Shown here piece by piece: positions 60,531 to 64,000 of a stretch of DNA of 64,000 nucleotides. Positions within the stretch are counted from its first letter, which is position 1. Each line of letters starts with the position of its first letter. Made by a program: the position numbers and the translations under genes. Source of the stretch: Actinoalloteichus_B caeruleus. Lineage in GTDB: Bacteria > Actinomycetota > Actinomycetes > Mycobacteriales > Pseudonocardiaceae. The notes under the pieces are model-generated. The model did not search any database and was not told the DNA's origin. It worked only from the letters and a program-made list of their open reading frames with translations. Where the stretch lies: the NCBI RefSeq assembly GCF_000718005.1, contig NZ_JODV01000011.1; one strand, 5' to 3'.

Positions 60531-62480
60531 TCAGTCGCCGACCCGCCCCGCCGGCAGGGGGGTGATCCGTGCGGCGCGGACGGCGTTGAGGATGACCAGG
60601 ACCTCGGCGAGCTCGTGGACGAACACGACGCTGGCCAACCCGAGCGCCCCCGACACGGCCAGCGGGACGAGCACCGCGATGATCCCCAGCGACAGCGCCA
60701 CGTTGCCCAGCATGATCCGTCGGGCCCGCCTGGCATGTCGGAGGACGTGCGGGAGGTGCCGCAGGTCCTCGCCCATCAACGCGACGTCGGCGGTCTCGAT
60801 GGCCACGTCGGTGCCCACCGCTCCCATCGCGATGCCCACCTCGGCGGTGGCCAGTGCCGGCGCGTCGTTGACCCCGTCACCGACCATCGCCACCGTGCGG
60901 CCCCGCCGGGACACCAGGGCGGCCTTGTCCTCGGGGAGCAGCTCGGCGTGCACCTCGCGGATCCCGGCGCGGTCGGCGAGCGCCCCGGCCGTCACCCGGT
61001 TGTCGCCGGTCACCATCACCGTCTCGATGCCGAGCCGCCCCAACCGGGCCACCACCTCGGGGACTTCCGGGCGCGGCTCGTCCCGGACGGCGATCGCGCC
61101 GAGGACCGTGCCGTCGACCTCGACGACCACCACGGTGGCGCCCAGCGACTGGAGCCGGGTGACCTCGGCGCGCAACGACCCCGGGTCGACCCAGCCCGGT
61201 TTGCCCAACCGCACCCGCCGCCCGGCCTGGCGTCCCCGCAGTCCCCGGCCGGGCACGGCGGTGACGTCCTCGGCGTCGGGGACCGCGTCGGTCGCGCCGA
61301 GGATCGCCCGGGCCAGCGGGTGCTCGCTGCGCGCCTCCAGCGCGGCGGCGACCGCCAGGACGTCCTCGCGGCGGCCGTTCCCCGGGGTGACGACGTCGAT
61401 CACCTCCGGCTCGTTGCGGGTGAGGGTGCCCGTCTTGTCCAGCGCGACGGTGTCGACACGCCCCAGTTCCTCCAGGGCGGAGCCGCCCTTGACGAGCACC
61501 CCGTGCCGGCTCGCGGCACCCACGAACGCGACGACGGTCAGCGGAACCGAGATCGCGAGCGCGCAGGGGGAGGCGGCGACGAGGACGACGAGCGCCCGTT
61601 CGACCCACACCGACGAGTCGCCCAGCAGCGCGCCGAGGACACCGACCACCGCCGACAGCACCATGATCGCCGGGACCAGCGGTCGGGCGATGCGGTCGGC
61701 CAGCCGCTGCCCCCGCCCCCTGCGGTCCTGGGCCTCCTCGACGATGTGCACGATCCGCGCCAGCGAGGAGTCCGAGGCGGGGACGGTGACCTCGACCTCG
61801 ACCGCGCCGCCCCCGTTGATCGCGCCCGCGTGCACCGGGGTGCCAGGACCGGCCTCGACGGGCATCGACTCGCCCGTGATCGCGGACAGGTCGAGCGTGG
61901 TGCGCCCGGAGCGCACGATCCCGTCGGTGGCCGCCCGCTCACCCGGTCGGACCAGCATCACCTCGCCCACGGCGATCTGCTCGGGCGGCACCGCCACCTG
62001 GACTCCGTCCCGGAGGACCGTCACGTTCGGCGGCACCAGGTCCAACAGCGCGCGGAGACCGTCCCTGGTCCGGCGCACCGCGTGGTGTTCCAGGCCCTCG
62101 GCGACGGAGAAGAGGACGCCGAGCATCGCGGCCTCCGCGAACTGGCCGAGAGCCACCGCCCCCACCGCCGCGATGGTCATCAACGTTCCCACGCCGATCC
62201 GGCCGCGCAGCAACGCCCGCACGGCCCGGGGAGCGAACGTGGCCGCGCCGACGACGGCGGCGGCCAGCTCGACGACCGCGCCGACCCGCTCGTCACCCCA
62301 GGTGGAGATCAGCCACCCGGCCACCAACAGCAGGGCCGCCACGGCCGCCACGTGGAGCTCGCGGACCTGCCACAACCGTCGCGGTCCCCGCTGTTCGGCG
62401 TGGTCCCGGGGGCCGGGCTGGTCTCGGGTCCCGGGGTGTTCCTCCCGGGGGGCGCAGCACTCGTCAGCCACGGTCGCCAC
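60531..62480 (-). CDS. P1B-type heavy-metal ATPase (SPC type, Co/Zn/Cd group likely)
   Basis: 649 residues. The metal-binding helix contains the motif ASPCALAIS near residue 317. Phosphorylation motif ALDKTGTLTRNEPE, TGES in the actuator domain (ITGESMPVE), the SEHPLARAI nucleotide motif, and MVGDGVNDAPALATA. The last membrane helices read VFVHELAEVLVILNAVRAA. SPC without CPC, no N-terminal heavy-metal domain and the HE...L pattern are typical of P1B-4-like pumps rather than CopA. A short N-terminal ECC and CAPREEH segment could bind metal. Likely exports a divalent metal; it may work with the copper operon downstream on the same strand. Confidence 0.9.
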   Translation of the reverse strand: MATVADECCAPREEHPGTRDQPGPRDHAEQRGPRRLWQVRELHVAAVAALLLVAGWLISTWGDERVGAVVELAAAVVGAATFAPRAVRALLRGRIGVGTLMTIAAVGAVALGQFAEAAMLGVLFSVAEGLEHHAVRRTRDGLRALLDLVPPNVTVLRDGVQVAVPPEQIAVGEVMLVRPGERAATDGIVRSGRTTLDLSAITGESMPVEAGPGTPVHAGAINGGGAVEVEVTVPASDSSLARIVHIVEEAQDRRGRGQRLADRIARPLVPAIMVLSAVVGVLGALLGDSSVWVERALVVLVAASPCALAISVPLTVVAFVGAASRHGVLVKGGSALEELGRVDTVALDKTGTLTRNEPEVIDVVTPGNGRREDVLAVAAALEARSEHPLARAILGATDAVPDAEDVTAVPGRGLRGRQAGRRVRLGKPGWVDPGSLRAEVTRLQSLGATVVVVEVDGTVLGAIAVRDEPRPEVPEVVARLGRLGIETVMVTGDNRVTAGALADRAGIREVHAELLPEDKAALVSRRGRTVAMVGDGVNDAPALATAEVGIAMGAVGTDVAIETADVALMGEDLRHLPHVLRHARRARRIMLGNVALSLGIIAVLVPLAVSGALGLASVVFVHELAEVLVILNAVRAARITPLPAGRVGD

Positions 62481-62820
62481 CCCAGCCGGCCTCAGCCCGC
62501 TCCGGTGCTCCGCCGTCGAGCTCCCGCCCCGCCGCGGGGCCGGTCAGGGCGTCCACAGGGGATGCGGCATCGGGAACGGCGGTGACCAGCGGCCGGCCGC
62601 TCCCGGTGAGCCAGTGCGCCACCAGGCGCCCGTCGCGGCGGGCGGCACTCCCGAGCCGCCGGCGGTGGTGTGGAACCGGGTCCCTGGCCCGACCCGTCAC
62701 CCGGGCGCCGTCGCGCACGCACGGCTCGTCACCGGCCAGTGGCGCCGCCAGGCAGATCCGCTCCACGTGGGGGAGGTCCAGGCGCGGTGGCTCGCATGAG
62801 TTCCAGTCCGAGGCGATCAC
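62464..62820 (-). CDS. hypothetical protein upstream of P1B ATPase
   Basis: 118 residues from GTG 62820, overlapping the ATPase start by 17 bp. No family recognised; Cys at CEPPRLD, ERICLAAP and EPCVRDG might bind metal. TAGTTT six bases before GTG looks like a -10 of a leaderless mRNA, and the promoter area is AT-rich with an AACAA/TTGTT inverted repeat, the sort of site metal-sensing repressors use. The second half is Arg/Ala-rich and less convincing. Confidence 0.4.
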   Translation of the reverse strand: MIASDWNSCEPPRLDLPHVERICLAAPLAGDEPCVRDGARVTGRARDPVPHHRRRLGSAARRDGRLVAHWLTGSGRPLVTAVPDAASPVDALTGPAAGRELDGGAPERAEAGWGGDRG

Positions 62821-62905
62821 ATCAACAAACTAACACTCGTTGTTCTGTTGGTATGTGAGCTGGTGGAGAGATGAGACCCAGGCCAATACCCGTTGGCCCT
62901 CGGGG

Positions 62906-63570
62906 TCACCGGCTGCTTGTCGTGGCCGAGGCGGAGCCCGCATCGGACGACGCACCACTCGGGGGCGGGCCGATGCGGGCCCAGTCGCCGTGCTTGAAGC
63001 TGACCCGACCCGCGTAGCTGATGCCCAGCTCGACCTCGGGTTCCCAGGACCAGAACCGCACCCGCGCCCAGCTCGGGACGCGTCGGCGGCGGCGTTTCAG
63101 CGTGGTCGGTGGGGGAACGAAGTCCCGCACCCGCCACCGCCGGGCCAGGTCCCGCATCTCGGCGATCGTGTGAGTGGAAAGGTCGTCGAACTCGGCATAG
63201 TGCCGCACCACCGCACCGCAGAGCACGGTTCGCCGGTGGTCGAAGGTACCCACCAGGTACCGCAGGCCGGGGGCGACGAGGGGACCGTGGCCGGTGTCGA
63301 GGTCGACGTGACCGTAGAGGCGGCCCACGATCGGGGTGCGCACCGCGCACCGGGTGATCCGTCGGGGCCGGGAGCGGGGTCGCGGGGCAGCAGGTAGTAC
63401 AGGCGGCCCGCCGTGCTGACCTCCGAACGCATCGCGGCGGTGCCCAGGGCGGCCAGGACGACCTGGCCCCGGAACCCCCAGGCCCGCAGGGCCTGGGGGT
63501 AGCGGGGGAACGGGCCGAGGTAGGAGCGGGCGTTGATCGGCTCCAGACAGCGGTTGATGACGTAGTACAC
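62906..63570 (-). pseudogene. second copy of decayed A/B module, A-B fusion by deletion
   Basis: Gene A starts at GTG 63570 (AGGAAG upstream) and reads MYYVINRCLEPINARSYLGP, then YPQALRAWGFRGQVVLAALGT, LYYLLPRDPAPGPD. At about 63370 it meets ITRCAVRTPIVGRLYGHVD of gene B in a different frame, so the C-terminus of A and N-terminus of B are lost. Gene B then continues with LDTGHGPLVAPGLRYLVG, HTIAEMRDLARRWRVRDFVPPP, ending at 62906. Internal initiation at 63343 could make a shortened B protein. Comparison with 37665-38352 reveals the complementary losses. Family unknown. Confidence 0.65.
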
Positions 63571-63625
63571 GAAGTTCTTCCTGTCCGCAGGAGAAGGAGA
63601 AGGAAAAGGAATTGGGGGAGGGTGG

Positions 63626-63943
63626 TTACCGCAGGCGCAGTGCGCCGGGTGGCCGCCACCGGCGTCCTGTCAGCAGGCGCGGCGCACCTGGGGCGTGCGG
63701 TGGGGGAAGGTCCTTCAGTTCAGCGGCGACCACACCCACCGATCCGCAGCGCTGCCAGACCAGCCCGTCGCCGTCGCGGACCCGGACGGCCTCGACCTCC
63801 CCGTAGCCCCGGATCACGCACCAGTCCACGAACGGCCCACCAGACCAGGCGAACCAGCCGACGAGGGCCCCGGCGCCCCGGGACAACGAGGTCCACTGCC
63901 AGCCTCGGCGGGTCAACGCGTAGATCCCGGCCAGTTCCGGCAC
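63626..63943 (-). CDS. hypothetical protein next to A/B module
   Basis: 105 residues from GTG 63943. Begins PELAGIYALTRRGWQWTSLSRG, continues LVGWFAWSGGPFVDWCVIRGYGEVEAVRVRDGDGLVW: Trp-rich, probably beta-rich, no signal peptide. Same strand as the decayed module and 55 bp upstream of it, so possibly a third module gene. No family recognised. The preceding 57 bp reach the window edge. Confidence 0.45.
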   Translation of the reverse strand: MPELAGIYALTRRGWQWTSLSRGAGALVGWFAWSGGPFVDWCVIRGYGEVEAVRVRDGDGLVWQRCGSVGVVAAELKDLPPPHAPGAPRLLTGRRWRPPGALRLR

Positions 63944-64000
63944 CGCTCGTAGCGCGGTCCGGGTCGCGGTGTCCCCACCACGACGCTCAGGGCTAAGCAG

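Noticed and set aside
60615..62585. 656-codon plus-strand frame opposite the P1B ATPase
   Set aside because: Antisense shadow rich in Arg/His/Asp; all P-type ATPase motifs are on the minus strand.
1..64000. tRNA, rRNA, CRISPR arrays, transposases and integrases
   Set aside because: Reading both strands I saw no cloverleaf with a GTTCRA arm, no regularly spaced repeats and no DDE/tyrosine or serine recombinase motifs. The accessory look of 36-38 kb rests on repeats and pseudogenes only.

Overview
The window is a very GC-rich actinomycete chromosome segment. Many genes start with GTG or TTG, stop/start overlaps of the GTGA and ATGA type are common, and there are XRE/DUF397 genes, an Rv0338c-type Fe-S reductase, a TIGR02983-like SigE-family sigma factor and a class III lasso peptide cluster. 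The exact genus cannot be read from the sequence; Nocardiopsaceae or Pseudonocardiaceae-type actinomycetes fit best. No rRNA, tRNA or CRISPR array was seen.

Layout. 0-9 kb: a dynamin-like GTPase running off the left edge, a divergent TetR/DHA2 efflux pair, a TetR/SDR pair, and two tandem copies of an ABC-2 type exporter (ATPase plus permease). 9-17 kb: an unknown protein, a gene-poor stretch, an Hsp70-like ATPase fused to a membrane anchor, TrmB, a divergent nitric oxide synthase homologue and two very small proteins. 17-22.4 kb: a MacB/FtsX-type ABC exporter divergent from a NarL-type two-component system. 22.5-25.7 kb: a translationally coupled HEPN-like protein and a 926-residue ATPase with a KGGVGR P-loop, a candidate conflict/defence pair. 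25.7-35.6 kb: Fe-S reductase, SMR efflux plus TetR, further regulators (a TetR with a C-terminal zinc-finger-like tail, HxlR, a double-headed MerR), an F420-type oxidoreductase, a RidA protein and an Imm-5-like protein.

35.8-42.3 kb is accessory DNA. Two DUF397 genes, 135-bp direct repeats around an isochorismatase-type hydrolase, a beheaded XRE/DUF5753 gene and a decayed two-gene module lead into a lasso peptide operon (A-C-B1-B2-M, minus strand). The precursor gene is tiny (50 codons, 42081-42233) and easily missed. Its core is predicted as GNYSRPHSDDGDAGGYWSP, and the last gene is a protein-L-isoaspartyl methyltransferase homologue, so the product is probably an aspartimide- or isoaspartate-modified lasso peptide. 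42.5-45 kb carries a HelR-type helicase with a 25-bp palindrome upstream that resembles the rifamycin-associated element. 45.4-48.3 kb is a second coupled pair: a zinc-hook SMC/RecF-like ATPase with a HEPN-like small protein.

48.6-55.6 kb is mostly housekeeping or regulatory (Gdx-type SMR plus TetR, sigma/anti-sigma, threonine aldolase, aminotransferase, GNAT). 55.7-62.8 kb is a metal cluster on the minus strand: P1B ATPase, His-rich membrane protein, CopC, PCu(A)C, Tat-exported DyP peroxidase and a PepSY membrane protein. The right end holds a second, differently deleted copy of the decayed module found at 37.7 kb.
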